The notes below the pieces were generated by a model. That model had not been told where the DNA came from, did not search any database, and saw only the letters and a list, made by a program, of their open reading frames with translations. DNA of 64,000 nucleotides from Ruania albidiflava DSM 18029 (GTDB lineage Bacteria > Actinomycetota > Actinomycetes > Actinomycetales > Beutenbergiaceae). Where the stretch lies: assembly GCF_000421225.1 (NCBI RefSeq), contig NZ_ATWL01000001.1, forward strand, positions 248,001-312,000, given 5' to 3'. Both the position numbers and the translations under genes were made by a program. Positions 44,708 to 52,908 of the stretch are shown piece after piece; position 1 is the stretch's first letter; the number at the start of each line of letters is the position of its first letter.

Positions 44708-45460
44708 TCACAGGCCGACAGCGGTCATCAGTGCGCCGAGCTCTCTGCCGCTGACCACCCGGGTGCGGCCCGGACGGAGGGTGCCCAGCCGGACCGGGCC
44801 CACCTGGGTGCGGCTCAGCCGGGTGACCGGGTGGCCGACGTGCTCCAGCAGCCGGCGCACGATCCGGTTCCTCCCTTCGTGCAGCACGATCTCCAGGATG
44901 GAGGCCTCGGCGCTGGTCTCCAGGATGGTGACGGCATCGGCCGCCACCGGGCCGTCGTCCAGCTCCACTCCGTCCATCAGGGTGCGGCGCAGCCCGCGTG
45001 GCACCCGGCCGGCCACCTGGGCGACATAGGTCTTGGCGATCTCGTAGGAAGGGTGGCTGAGCCGGTGCGCGAGCTCACCGTCGCCGGTGAGCAGGATCAG
45101 GCCGGTGGTCTCGGCGTCCAACCTGCCCACGTGGAACAGCCGCTCGGTGCGGTCGGCCACGTAGCGGGACAGGTCCGGGCGGCCCTGCTCGTCGGCCATC
45201 GTGGAGTACACCCCGGCCGGCTTGTGCAGGGCGAGGGTGACCACGCTGTCGTCGAGCTGCAGGCGCAGCCCGTCGACGTGGATGACGGCGGTGCGTGGGT
45301 CCACGCGTACGCCCTGCTCGCGGACCTGCACCCCGTCCACGGTGACCTTGCCGGCGGCGATCAGCGCCTCGCAGGCGCGTCGGGAACCGAGACCGGCACC
45401 GGCGAGCACCTTCTGCAGCCGGATCCCGTCCGGGTCGTGCACGTCGCGACCGGTGTTCAC
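44708..45460 (-). CDS. rluB: 23S rRNA pseudouridine synthase, RluB/RsuA family
   Basis: 250 residues, GTG start 4 bp after scpB. An N-terminal S4 RNA-binding domain (IRLQKVLAGAGLGSRRACEALIAAGKVTVDG) is followed by the synthase domain with the catalytic aspartate in HVGRLDAETTGLILLT and the motif GRNRIVRRLLEHVGHPV. In actinobacteria this gene regularly follows scpB. It modifies large-subunit rRNA, probably at the site equivalent to E. coli U2605. Confidence 0.92.
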   Translation of the reverse strand: MNTGRDVHDPDGIRLQKVLAGAGLGSRRACEALIAAGKVTVDGVQVREQGVRVDPRTAVIHVDGLRLQLDDSVVTLALHKPAGVYSTMADEQGRPDLSRYVADRTERLFHVGRLDAETTGLILLTGDGELAHRLSHPSYEIAKTYVAQVAGRVPRGLRRTLMDGVELDDGPVAADAVTILETSAEASILEIVLHEGRNRIVRRLLEHVGHPVTRLSRTQVGPVRLGTLRPGRTRVVSGRELGALMTAVGL

Positions 45461-45464
45461 GTCC

Positions 45465-46055
45465 TCACTCTCCTTCGCCCGTGCCGTCGATGTCCTCGAG
45501 CGTATCGATGTCCGGCAGGTACGGGGCCAGCGGCGGCAGGTCGTCCAGGTGACGCAGCCCGAGGCGCTCCAGGAAGTAGCTGCTGGTGCGGTACAGCGTG
45601 GCGCCGCCGTCGGCGTCCTGACCGGCCTCCTCCACCAGTCCGCGGGTGAGCAGCGTACGCACCACGGAGTCCACGTTCACCCCGCGGATGGCGGAGATCC
45701 GGCCCCGGGAGACCGGCTGCCGGTAGGCGATCACCGCCAGCGTCTCCAGGGCGGCCTGGGTGAGTCTCGCCGTCTGCCCGTCCAGCACGAACTTCTCCAC
45801 CGCCGGTGCGAATGCCGGTGCGGAGTAGAACCGCCACCCTCCGCCGGCCTCCCGCAGCTCCAGCCCGCGGGGTCGCGGTGAGGTGTCCAGCTCCTCGGCG
45901 AGGGCAGCCAGCGCGTCCGCCACCGCTGGCACCGGCACACCGAGCACTGTGGCGAGCTGCTCCGTCGCCAGCGGTGTCTCGGTGACCATGAGGATCGCCT
46001 CCACGGCACCGAGCAGCTCCTCACCTGCCCACGCAGGTTCCTCCGGGTCGGTCAC
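45465..46055 (-). CDS. scpB: Segregation and condensation protein B
   Basis: 196 residues, GTG start overlapping the scpA stop. ScpB dimers bind ScpA and bridge SMC heads in chromosome condensation. Two winged-helix domains are visible; family marks include AILMVTETPLATEQLATVLGV, LTQAALETLAVIAYRQPVSRGRISAIRGVNVDSVVRTLLTRGL and TTSSYFLERLGL-like RTSSYFLERLGLRHLDDLP. The acidic C-terminal tail is common. Confidence 0.94.
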   Translation of the reverse strand: MTDPEEPAWAGEELLGAVEAILMVTETPLATEQLATVLGVPVPAVADALAALAEELDTSPRPRGLELREAGGGWRFYSAPAFAPAVEKFVLDGQTARLTQAALETLAVIAYRQPVSRGRISAIRGVNVDSVVRTLLTRGLVEEAGQDADGGATLYRTSSYFLERLGLRHLDDLPPLAPYLPDIDTLEDIDGTGEGE

Positions 46056-46981
46056 TGGTCCTCCTCTGTCCGGGTCTGCTGACCGCCGTGGTCGTCGTAG
46101 TCGTCGTACTCCTCGCCCACGTCGATCTGCTCGTCCTGACCGCCGGTCCAGTGCACGCTCAGGTCACCGAGCGGCCCGGCCTGGTCGAAGGCGACCACCC
46201 CTTGGCGAAACAGCTCCAGCAGCGCCAGGAATCGGGCCACCACCACAGCGGTGGAACCGGCGTCGTCGGTGAGCGTGCGGAACGAGGCGCGGCGCAACCG
46301 GCGCAGCCGGCCGGCGATGTGTGCCGCCTGCTCCCGGACGCTGACCACGGGGGCGTGCAGGTGGGAGACGTCCACACCGGCAGGTTCCGGCCGGGGGGCG
46401 AGGGCTTTGGCGGCGAGCTGGGCCAGGTCCTCCGGGCCGATCTGCATCACCAGCTCGGGCAGCAGGGCTGCCAACCGGGGCTCCAGCGCCACCTGCCGCG
46501 GGAAGGAGCGCCCCGCCCGCTGCCAGGCGGTGTCCAGGTCGGCGGCGGCCTGCTTGAACGCGCGGTACTGCAGCAGCCGGGCAAAGAGCAGGTCGCGGGC
46601 CTCGAGCAGCTCCAGGTCCTCGGCGTCCTCCACGTCCCCGCGGGGCAGCAGCCGGGCAGCCTTGAGGTCCAGCAGCGTGGCGGCGATCACCAGGAACTCG
46701 CTCGCCTGGGACAGGTCCCAGGCCTCCTGGCCCCGGATGTGGGCGATGAAGTCGTCGGTGACCACGGCCAGTGCCACCTCGGTCACGTCCAGCTTGTGCT
46801 TGGCGATCAGGGAGAGCAGGAGGTCGAACGGGCCGGTGAAGTTCTCCAGCCGCACCTGGAACACCGGACGGTCGGAGACCGTCTCGGCTTCCTGCCCCTC
46901 CGCAGTGGCGACGTACGTGGCCGGGGCGGGTTCCGCCGTCACCGGCCCGGCCGGGGGTTGCTGGTCAGGCGACGTCGCCAC
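46052..46981 (-). CDS. scpA: Segregation and condensation protein A
   Basis: 309 residues, GTG start, overlapping the parA end by 17 bp. ScpA is the kleisin that links SMC heads. The conserved N-terminal helix region is FQVRLENFTGPFDLLLSLIAKHKLDVTEVALA, followed by EFLVIAATLLDLKAARLLP, and the C-terminal winged helix has VVARFLALLELFRQGVVAFDQ. An N-terminal extension of about 45 residues and an acidic C-terminal tail are typical of actinobacteria. Confidence 0.94.
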   Translation of the reverse strand: MATSPDQQPPAGPVTAEPAPATYVATAEGQEAETVSDRPVFQVRLENFTGPFDLLLSLIAKHKLDVTEVALAVVTDDFIAHIRGQEAWDLSQASEFLVIAATLLDLKAARLLPRGDVEDAEDLELLEARDLLFARLLQYRAFKQAAADLDTAWQRAGRSFPRQVALEPRLAALLPELVMQIGPEDLAQLAAKALAPRPEPAGVDVSHLHAPVVSVREQAAHIAGRLRRLRRASFRTLTDDAGSTAVVVARFLALLELFRQGVVAFDQAGPLGDLSVHWTGGQDEQIDVGEEYDDYDDHGGQQTRTEEDQ

Positions 46982-47810
46982 GGTAGATGAGCTCGCGGGC
47001 CAGCTTGCGGTAGTGGTAGGCGCCCTGGTGGTTCGGGGCGAAGGACGTGATCGGTTCCGTAGCCACCGAGGCGTCCGGGAACTTCACCGACCGGGTGATC
47101 ACCGTGTCGAACACCACATCACCGAAGTGGTCCCGCACCCGGGCGAGCACCTCGCGGGAGTGCAGGGTGCGCAGGTCCACCATGGTGGCCAGGATGCCGT
47201 CGGTGTGCAGCTTCGGGTTCAGCCTCGAGCGCACCTTGTCGATGGTCTCCACCAGCAGCGCCACCCCGCGAAGCGCGAAGAACTCGGTCTCCAACGGCAC
47301 GATCACCCCGTGCGCGGCGGTCAGCGCGTTGATGGTGAGCAGACCGAGCGAGGGCTGGCAGTCGATGATGATCGCGTCGTAGTCGTCGGTGATGGGGCGC
47401 AGCACCCGGGCCAGCGCCTGCTCCCGGGCCACCTCACCGACGAGCTGCACCTCAGCGGCAGACAGGTCGATGTTCGCCGGGATGAGGTCCATCCCCTCCA
47501 CAGCGGTCGGGTGGATCACCCGGTGCACGTCCGGCTCGGCTGCCATCAGCTCGGTGTAGATGGTGTCGTCCAGCTCGTGCGCAGCCACGCCGAGGCCGGC
47601 AGAGGCGGCGCCCTGCGGGTCGAAGTCGACGATCAGGACCTTGCGACCGTACTCGGCGAGGGCGGCGCCCAGGTTGATGGTGGTGGTGGTCTTGCCCACC
47701 CCGCCCTTCTGGTTGCACATGGCGATGACGCGGGCCGGCCCGTGACCGCTCAGCGGGGCCGGGACGGGGAAGTCACGGTCGGTGCGGGTGTCGGAGGCTT
47801 CGCTACTCAC
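46965..47810 (-). CDS. ParA/Soj-family ATPase
   Basis: 281 residues from GTG 47810, placed 7 nt after a TAGTGT -10 box; a longer open frame upstream is not conserved. The deviant Walker A is KGGVGKTTTTINLGAALAE; Walker A' is VLIVDFDPQGAAS and Walker B is IIIDCQPSLG. This ParA paralogue upstream of scpA is found throughout actinobacteria and is distinct from the origin-linked parAB pair; its partner is unclear, but the context suggests a role in chromosome organisation with ScpAB. It heads the minus-strand block ending at der. Confidence 0.9.
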   Translation of the reverse strand: MSSEASDTRTDRDFPVPAPLSGHGPARVIAMCNQKGGVGKTTTTINLGAALAEYGRKVLIVDFDPQGAASAGLGVAAHELDDTIYTELMAAEPDVHRVIHPTAVEGMDLIPANIDLSAAEVQLVGEVAREQALARVLRPITDDYDAIIIDCQPSLGLLTINALTAAHGVIVPLETEFFALRGVALLVETIDKVRSRLNPKLHTDGILATMVDLRTLHSREVLARVRDHFGDVVFDTVITRSVKFPDASVATEPITSFAPNHQGAYHYRKLARELIYRGDVA

Positions 47811-47817
47811 GCTGCCC

Positions 47818-47823
47818 ACACTA
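47818..47823 (-). promoter_or_regulatory. -10 box of leaderless parA
   Basis: TAGTGT on the minus strand lies 7 nt before GTG 47810. No Shine-Dalgarno sequence precedes the start. This is probably the main promoter of the parA-scpAB-rluB block. Confidence 0.55.
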
Positions 47824-47890
47824 CTGGTCGTCGGCAGCGCTGCCCCGCCCAACACCCGCTGTACGGCCGTAGGCCCCGGCTGGGGAGCCG

Positions 47891-47896
47891 TAGGGT
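47891..47896 (+). promoter_or_regulatory. -10 box of the leaderless Eis-like gene
   Basis: TAGGGT ends 8 nt before ATG 47905, back-to-back with the parA promoter. Confidence 0.5.
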
Positions 47897-47904
47897 GGAC
47901 GCTC

Positions 47905-49098
47905 ATGAGCTTCTCCGTCCGTGCGTTGCACACCGCCGACCAGGGCGCCGCCCGGCGGCTCGGCCGGGAGGCGTTCGGCATGCCCGATGCCGCCCGCCCG
48001 GACCCGGAGCCTCCTGCCGACCGCCCGTGGCCCCGCCCGGGTACGCACGCTCTCGGTACGTTCCACGGTGCGCAGCTGGCGGCGAAGGCGGTAGCCCTCG
48101 ACCTGGGCACCTGGGCCGCTGGGCACGAGCTACGCACCTGTGGTGTGGCCGGGGTGACTGTCGCGGCCGAGTACCGCGGCCAGGGTCTGACCCACCCGCT
48201 GCTGGTCGAGCTGCTCCGGGCCGCCGCCGACCGTGGGGACGTGCTCGCCACCCTGTTCGCTACCGCACCGGGGATCTATCGGCGGCTCGGTTTCGAGCTG
48301 GTCAGCACAGTGGACGAGGTGGTGGTGCCGGCCACTGCTGCTGCAGCGGTGCGCCCTGGTGGTCCGGTGCAGCTGCGGCGGGCCGAGCCGGCCGACGTTC
48401 CGGCGCTGCGGGCCTGCTACACCGCCTGGGCCCGGCAGCGGTACGGCCCGCTGACCCGCACCGGCGCCCTGGCCGACAGCGACGAGGCGCTGCTCGAAGG
48501 TTCCGATGCAGTCACCTTGGCCACAGATGCCGACGGGGAGGTACTCGGCTACGCCTGCTGGGACCGTGGCGGCATGGTTGCGCGGACGCTGACCATCACC
48601 GAGCTGGTCGGTCTGACCTCGGACGCCTACCGGGCGCTGTGGCGGATGGCGGGGGCGCTGGCGATGAAGGTGGACCAGGTGGTGCTGCACGCCCCGGCCG
48701 GGGACGTGGCCCGGCACTTCCTGCCGTCCAAGCACTGGCAGGTGGCGAGCCAGGAGCCCTACCTGCTGCGGGTGCTGGACCTCCCGGCGGCGCTGGCCGC
48801 CCGTGGCGGCTGCGGCAGCGGGCAGGTGTCGTTCACCGTGGCAGGCGATCCGCTCGGCCTGGTCGAGGGGTCCTACCAGGTGGTGGTCGACGGCGGAGCG
48901 TTGCGGTGCGAGCAGATCGCACCTCGTGAGGCTGGTCCGGTGCTCACCGTGAATGGGTTGTCCTTGCTGTTCGCGGGCGCTGCCAGGTGCGCGGACCTGC
49001 GCGTTCTGGGCCACCTCAGCGGAGGCGAGGCTGCCTCGGACCGAGCGCTGGAGGATCTGCTGAGCAGCCCGCCGTGGCAGCTGCGGGACACGTTCTGA
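47905..49098 (+). CDS. Eis-like GNAT acetyltransferase
   Basis: 397 residues. It has the Eis architecture: an N-terminal GNAT domain with CGVAGVTVAAEYRGQGLTHPLL (acetyl-CoA loop), a second degenerate GNAT domain, and a C-terminal SCP2-like domain (VSFTVAGDPLGLVEGSYQVVVDGG). The chain ends with the conserved C-terminal carboxylate as phenylalanine. Eis enzymes acetylate amines on aminoglycosides, peptides or histone-like proteins; the substrate here is unknown. The gene starts an accessory stretch between parA and xerD. Confidence 0.85.
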   Translation: MSFSVRALHTADQGAARRLGREAFGMPDAARPDPEPPADRPWPRPGTHALGTFHGAQLAAKAVALDLGTWAAGHELRTCGVAGVTVAAEYRGQGLTHPLLVELLRAAADRGDVLATLFATAPGIYRRLGFELVSTVDEVVVPATAAAAVRPGGPVQLRRAEPADVPALRACYTAWARQRYGPLTRTGALADSDEALLEGSDAVTLATDADGEVLGYACWDRGGMVARTLTITELVGLTSDAYRALWRMAGALAMKVDQVVLHAPAGDVARHFLPSKHWQVASQEPYLLRVLDLPAALAARGGCGSGQVSFTVAGDPLGLVEGSYQVVVDGGALRCEQIAPREAGPVLTVNGLSLLFAGAARCADLRVLGHLSGGEAASDRALEDLLSSPPWQLRDTF

Positions 49099-49105
49099 GG
49101 CGACC

Positions 49106-49543
49106 TCAGCCCTCGGTGACGGGAATCTGCGCGATCGGTTCGAAGCCCGGTACCTCGAGGGTCAGCGCCTCCGGCTCGCTCTCGCCGCCCAGCGGACCGT
49201 ATCGCGCGTTGAGGATCTGACCGGTGGGCGGGACGAACCGTTCTGCCTCAGGGTCGACCAGGCGCAGACCGTCGACGAAGTGCTGGTCGCCATCCAAGGA
49301 GAGGCTCTTGTGCTGTTCCGGGGAGAGCGACGTTTCCTCCGGCCAGGACAGCCGCACCCGCAGCAGGTAGCCGCTGCTGCCGGTGCGCTCCAGCTGCAGC
49401 ACGTCCAGGGTGGCCCCCGAGGGCAGTCCCTCGGTGTGGGTGGAGGTGCTGGCGACCGGGTCGGGCTCGGCGGTCACGGCGGCGTCCAGCCCCTCGATCA
49501 CGTCCTCCGGGATCAGCGGGACGGGTGCCCGAGCCGCGGGCAC
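49106..49543 (-). CDS. Hypothetical protein
   Basis: 145 residues if started at GTG 49543; the frame stays open to 49618, but that would cover the merR promoter. The composition is acidic, with segments LPSGATLDVLQLERTGSSGYLLRVRLSWPE and HFVDGLRLVDPEAERFVPPTGQ that suggest a small beta-rich domain. No signal peptide or family is recognised. It is convergent with the Eis-like gene and divergent from merR. Confidence 0.5.
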   Translation of the reverse strand: MPAARAPVPLIPEDVIEGLDAAVTAEPDPVASTSTHTEGLPSGATLDVLQLERTGSSGYLLRVRLSWPEETSLSPEQHKSLSLDGDQHFVDGLRLVDPEAERFVPPTGQILNARYGPLGGESEPEALTLEVPGFEPIAQIPVTEG

Positions 49544-49560
49544 AGCGTCAATCCTGGCGC

Positions 49561-49591
49561 TTGACCTTCCCCGTGGGGGAAGCACCAGACT
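49561..49591 (+). promoter_or_regulatory. MerR-type promoter and operator of merR
   Basis: TTGACC (-35, 49561-49566) and CAGACT (-10, 49586-49591) are separated by 19 bp, the over-long spacing typical of MerR-activated promoters. The spacer holds a perfect 7-bp dyad CTTCCCC (49566-49572) and GGGGAAG (49576-49582). The GTG start of merR follows the -10 by 7 nt, so the mRNA is leaderless. Confidence 0.85.
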
Positions 49592-49598
49592 CGGCCTC

Positions 49599-50420
49599 GT
49601 GACCGAGCACCTGACCATCGGCGCGTTCGCCAGGCGAACCGGGCTGTCGTTGAAGGCGCTGCGCCGCTACGACGAGTCCGGGCTGCTGGTGCCCGACGCC
49701 GTGGACGAACGCACCGGTTACCGGTACTACTCCCCGGCACAGGTGAACCGCGCCCGGCAGATCAGCCTGCTCCGTCGGGTGGAGATGCCGTTGGCGCAGA
49801 TCGCCGACCTGCTCGCGACCAGCGACCCGGTCGCAGCGAGCGAAACGCTGCTGGGCTGGTGGGCGGAGCAGGAGAGGCTGCTCACCCACCGGCGCGGAAC
49901 TGTGGACTACCTGCTCGATCAGTGGCGTCGCGCCCCGGAGGAGCCGTTCCAGGTGGAGGTGCGGTCAGCGCCGGAGAGGACTCTGGCCACGATCACCTCC
50001 CGGGTGCTGCAGGCCGACCTGGTGGCCACCCTCGTGGAGAACGTGCACCGGCTTCGGGAGCACCTGACCGCGTCCGAGGCGGTGGTGACCGAGGAGTGGT
50101 GGGCGATCTACCACGGCGTCGTCTCCCCGGACAGCGACGGACCGCTGGAGGTGTGCGTACCGTTCGAGGGCCTGGTACCACCGGTCGGCCGGATCGCGAT
50201 CCGGATCGAGGAGGGGCGCACCGAGGCGTACGCCCCGATCAGCGCCGCCCAGTGCTCCTACCCCCGCATCCTTCACGCCTACGATGCCGTGACCGACTGG
50301 GTACGTCGACACGGGGAGCCCACCGGTCCCCCGCGCGAGGTCTACCGGGTGCCCTGGCCCGAGGACCCGACCGCCTACGTGGCCGACATCGCCTTGCCCT
50401 ACCGAGAGGCTCCCTGGTGA
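49599..50420 (+). CDS. MerR-family regulator with GyrI-like effector domain
   Basis: 273 residues from GTG 49599. The MerR winged helix is at the N-terminus (TIGAFARRTGLSLKALRRYDESGLLVP, then TGYRYYSPAQVNRARQI). A coiled dimer helix of about 40 residues and a GyrI-like ligand-binding domain (residues about 120-270) follow, as in BmrR/TipA-type drug sensors. The promoter is a textbook MerR site, so it likely controls itself and the overlapping transglutaminase gene (GTGA) in response to a hydrophobic or cationic compound. Confidence 0.88.
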   Translation: MTEHLTIGAFARRTGLSLKALRRYDESGLLVPDAVDERTGYRYYSPAQVNRARQISLLRRVEMPLAQIADLLATSDPVAASETLLGWWAEQERLLTHRRGTVDYLLDQWRRAPEEPFQVEVRSAPERTLATITSRVLQADLVATLVENVHRLREHLTASEAVVTEEWWAIYHGVVSPDSDGPLEVCVPFEGLVPPVGRIAIRIEEGRTEAYAPISAAQCSYPRILHAYDAVTDWVRRHGEPTGPPREVYRVPWPEDPTAYVADIALPYREAPW

Positions 50421-51343
50421 CCCTGCTACGCGACCTACCTTCCGCCGTCGACCGCTGGACCCGGCACTCCGCCTACAGTGACCCGGGACCGTACGGCGAC
50501 CTGCTGCGCGCCGTGGACCCGACCACCGAGGCGGTCTCCGCGACCGCTCGCAACCTCATCGCGCACTACCGCGGTGAGGCGCACCTCGTGCCGGCGAGCA
50601 CGCGGGCGGACATCCACCTGCGATGGTTGGCCGACCAGCTCGCCACCGACCAGGACCGGCACCACACGCCGCTGACCGAACCACGCGCGCTGTCCGACCG
50701 GCTGCAGGGCTGCTGCCGGGACCACTCGCTGTTCTGCGTCGGCGCGCTCCGCGAGCACGGGGTGCCGGCGCGCACCCGGATCGGCTTCGCCGGCTACCTC
50801 AGCCCCGGCTTCCACCACGACCACGTCGTCGTCGAACGCCTGGACGGCACCCGGTGGGTGCGGTTCGACCCGGAGCTGGCCGCAGGTTTCACCGACGAGT
50901 TCGATGTGACCGACATGCCTACCGGGCCTTCCTCGCCGTTTCAGACGGCTGCCGAGGTGTGGCGCGAGCACCGCACCGGGCACCTGGACGTCACCCGCTA
51001 CGGCGTGGACCTGACCATGGACGAGCCGCTGCGCGGGGCGCCGATCGTCGCCGCCTACGTGATCGGTGAGGTGGCCCACCGGCACGGCGACGAGCTGCTG
51101 CTCTGGGACGTGTGGGGCCAGTGCGCCGAGGACCCGACCGCGGATCCGGACCTGATCGACGACGTCGCGGCACTGCTGCTGGCGGCCGATGCGGAGGAAC
51201 AGGCCGGAGAGCTGGACGGTCCCCGCGCGCGGGCGCTGGCCGACCGGTACGCCGCCGACGAGCGGCTGCACCCCGGAGCAGCCGTCTGGCAGCTCAGCCC
51301 GCTGCAGCCCGGCCGGGCGCCGGTGCAGGTGCCGTTGCGCTGA
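50417..51343 (+). CDS. Transglutaminase-like superfamily protein
   Basis: 308 residues from the GTG overlapping the merR stop. The core has the Cys-His-Asp arrangement: CCRDHSLFCVGALREHGVPARTRIGFAGYL with the cysteine, HHDHVVVERL with the histidine, and RWVRFDPEL with the aspartate. Bacterial proteins of this type are mostly cysteine proteases, not true transglutaminases. No signal peptide is present, so a cytosolic target is implied. Regulation with the MerR gene suggests an inducible role, perhaps in handling a peptide-like compound. Confidence 0.75.
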   Translation: MTLLRDLPSAVDRWTRHSAYSDPGPYGDLLRAVDPTTEAVSATARNLIAHYRGEAHLVPASTRADIHLRWLADQLATDQDRHHTPLTEPRALSDRLQGCCRDHSLFCVGALREHGVPARTRIGFAGYLSPGFHHDHVVVERLDGTRWVRFDPELAAGFTDEFDVTDMPTGPSSPFQTAAEVWREHRTGHLDVTRYGVDLTMDEPLRGAPIVAAYVIGEVAHRHGDELLLWDVWGQCAEDPTADPDLIDDVAALLLAADAEEQAGELDGPRARALADRYAADERLHPGAAVWQLSPLQPGRAPVQVPLR

Positions 51344-51350
51344 CCGACCT

Positions 51351-51365
51351 CGGCCCGCGGGGCCG
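51351..51365. terminator. Hairpin between convergent genes
   Basis: CGGCCC (51351-51356) and GGGCCG (51360-51365) pair perfectly around GCG, 8 bp after the transglutaminase-like stop and before the convergent hypothetical gene. It is a short but G+C-rich terminator candidate. Confidence 0.4.
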
Positions 51366-51376
51366 CAGCCGCTTCG

Positions 51377-51952
51377 TCATCGCTCCGGCACGCGGCTCCA
51401 CACCTCCGCCTCGGCCAGGAACGCAGAGGAGGACGGACGCGATGGAGTACCGCTGCGGTGTACCTGGCCCGGCACCGGCTGCCCGCCGATGCTCAGCCGG
51501 CCGGTGCGGCACGGTGCGAGCACGAGCCGCAGACTGTGCGGCACGCTCCCGAGCGGGAACTCCTCCGTTGCCACCGCGCGCACGTCGAGCACGCCGGACA
51601 GCTGGACCTCCACGTCACCGGCCCGGGCGTGCATCCCCGCCGCGAGGTCGATCGCCAGCTCCACCGGCTCCCGCTGATAGTCCGGCGCCGGCCAGGGCAG
51701 CCCGTCCAGCTCCGGGAAGTGCCGGGTGAAGTCCTCGGCAAGCCACCGGGCGAGCGCGAGGTCGCTGCTCAGCACCCGCACCGTGTCCGGCTGCCAGAGC
51801 ACCAGCGCCGTGCCGGCGCCATGCTGCCGGGACCAGTCCACCCGCCACACCGAGGCGTAGCCGGTGCACCCGCCATCGGCGTCGAACAGCTGCAGGCCCG
51901 GGTTGGCACCGACCAGCACCGGTCGGCGCAGGGCCGGGTCGTCGCCGCTCAT
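51377..51952 (-). CDS. Hypothetical protein downstream of xerD
   Basis: 191 residues from ATG 51952, which overlaps the xerD stop by ATGA. The start [28 protein letters not shown] and the segments [32 protein letters not shown] and [28 protein letters not shown] suggest a soluble mixed alpha/beta protein. I recognise no domain. Co-translation with xerD is clear from the overlap, but no link to recombination can be inferred. Confidence 0.6.
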   Translation of the reverse strand: MSGDDPALRRPVLVGANPGLQLFDADGGCTGYASVWRVDWSRQHGAGTALVLWQPDTVRVLSSDLALARWLAEDFTRHFPELDGLPWPAPDYQREPVELAIDLAAGMHARAGDVEVQLSGVLDVRAVATEEFPLGSVPHSLRLVLAPCRTGRLSIGGQPVPGQVHRSGTPSRPSSSAFLAEAEVWSRVPER

Positions 51953-52905
51953 CCGCGCGCCCGTGGGTGGCTCGCGGCGTAGACCTCTCGCAAGGTGTCC
52001 GGAGTGACCATCGTGTAGATCTGCGTAGTGGTGACCGAGGCGTGCCCGAGCAGCTCCTGGACCACGCGTACGTCGGCACCCCCGGCGAGCAGGTGGGTGG
52101 CGTAGGAGTGGCGCAGCGTGTGCGGGGAGATGTGTCCGCTCACCCCGCCGCGCTCGGCCGCTGCCTGCAGCACCGCCCAGGCGCTCTGCCGGCTGAGCGG
52201 GTTGCCCCGCTGGTTGAGGAACACGGCCGAGTTGCCGCGCCCGGACTGCGCCAGCACCGGCCGGGAGCGCACCAGGTAGGCCTCCAGAGCCTCCACGGCG
52301 AACCGCCCCACAGGCACGATGCGTTCTTTGCGGCCCTTGCCGAACAACCGCAGGCTCGGGTGCTGGGCGCCGATGTCCACGTCGTCCACGTCCAGGCCGA
52401 CCGCCTCGGAGATCCGGGCACCGGTGCCGTAGAGCACCTCCACCAGGGCCCGGTCGCGCAGGCCCAGCACCCCCTCGGCCATCGAGGCTCCGGCGAGCAG
52501 CTTGTCCACCTCCTCCACGGCGATCGCCTTCGGCAGCCGCTTGGTGGTGCCCGGCGGGCGGACCGCTGCCGCAGGGTCGGTGTCCGTGTGCCCCTCGAGC
52601 GTGGCGAACCGGTGCCAACCGCGCACGGCGACCACAGCACGTGAGGTGGACGTCGGGGAGAGGGGATGCCCGCCGTCGGCGCCGGTACGGACCGCCTCCA
52701 CGTAGGAGGCGACGTCCTCCTCGGTGACCTCGCCGAAGCCGGTGCGCCCCCGTCTGGCCAGGAACCGGGCGTAGCGCCGTAGATCGCGCCGGTAGGCGGC
52801 CAGCGTGTGCTCGGACAACCCACGCTCGACACCCAGGTGCGCCAGGTACTCGGTCAGCTCGACCTGGAACGGCGCCTCCGGGTCCTCCGGCGTCGGGTCA
52901 GCCAT
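51949..52905 (-). CDS. xerD: Site-specific tyrosine recombinase XerD
   Basis: 318 residues. XerD resolves chromosome dimers at dif with XerC. The N-terminal SAM-like core-binding domain ([33 protein letters not shown]) precedes the catalytic domain with Arg in [17 protein letters not shown], Lys in [12 protein letters not shown]-x-x-R in [12 protein letters not shown], the second His in [14 protein letters not shown], and the nucleophilic tyrosine there. In many actinobacteria xerD lies next to parA-scpA; here about 4 kb of accessory genes separates them. Confidence 0.93.
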   Translation of the reverse strand: MADPTPEDPEAPFQVELTEYLAHLGVERGLSEHTLAAYRRDLRRYARFLARRGRTGFGEVTEEDVASYVEAVRTGADGGHPLSPTSTSRAVVAVRGWHRFATLEGHTDTDPAAAVRPPGTTKRLPKAIAVEEVDKLLAGASMAEGVLGLRDRALVEVLYGTGARISEAVGLDVDDVDIGAQHPSLRLFGKGRKERIVPVGRFAVEALEAYLVRSRPVLAQSGRGNSAVFLNQRGNPLSRQSAWAVLQAAAERGGVSGHISPHTLRHSYATHLLAGGADVRVVQELLGHASVTTTQIYTMVTPDTLREVYAASHPRARG

Positions 52906-52908
52906 CGA

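Noticed and set aside
46251-48929. An 892-codon plus-strand open frame opposite scpA and parA, running into the Eis-like gene
   Set aside because: No family similarity; the true genes on both strands explain the region.
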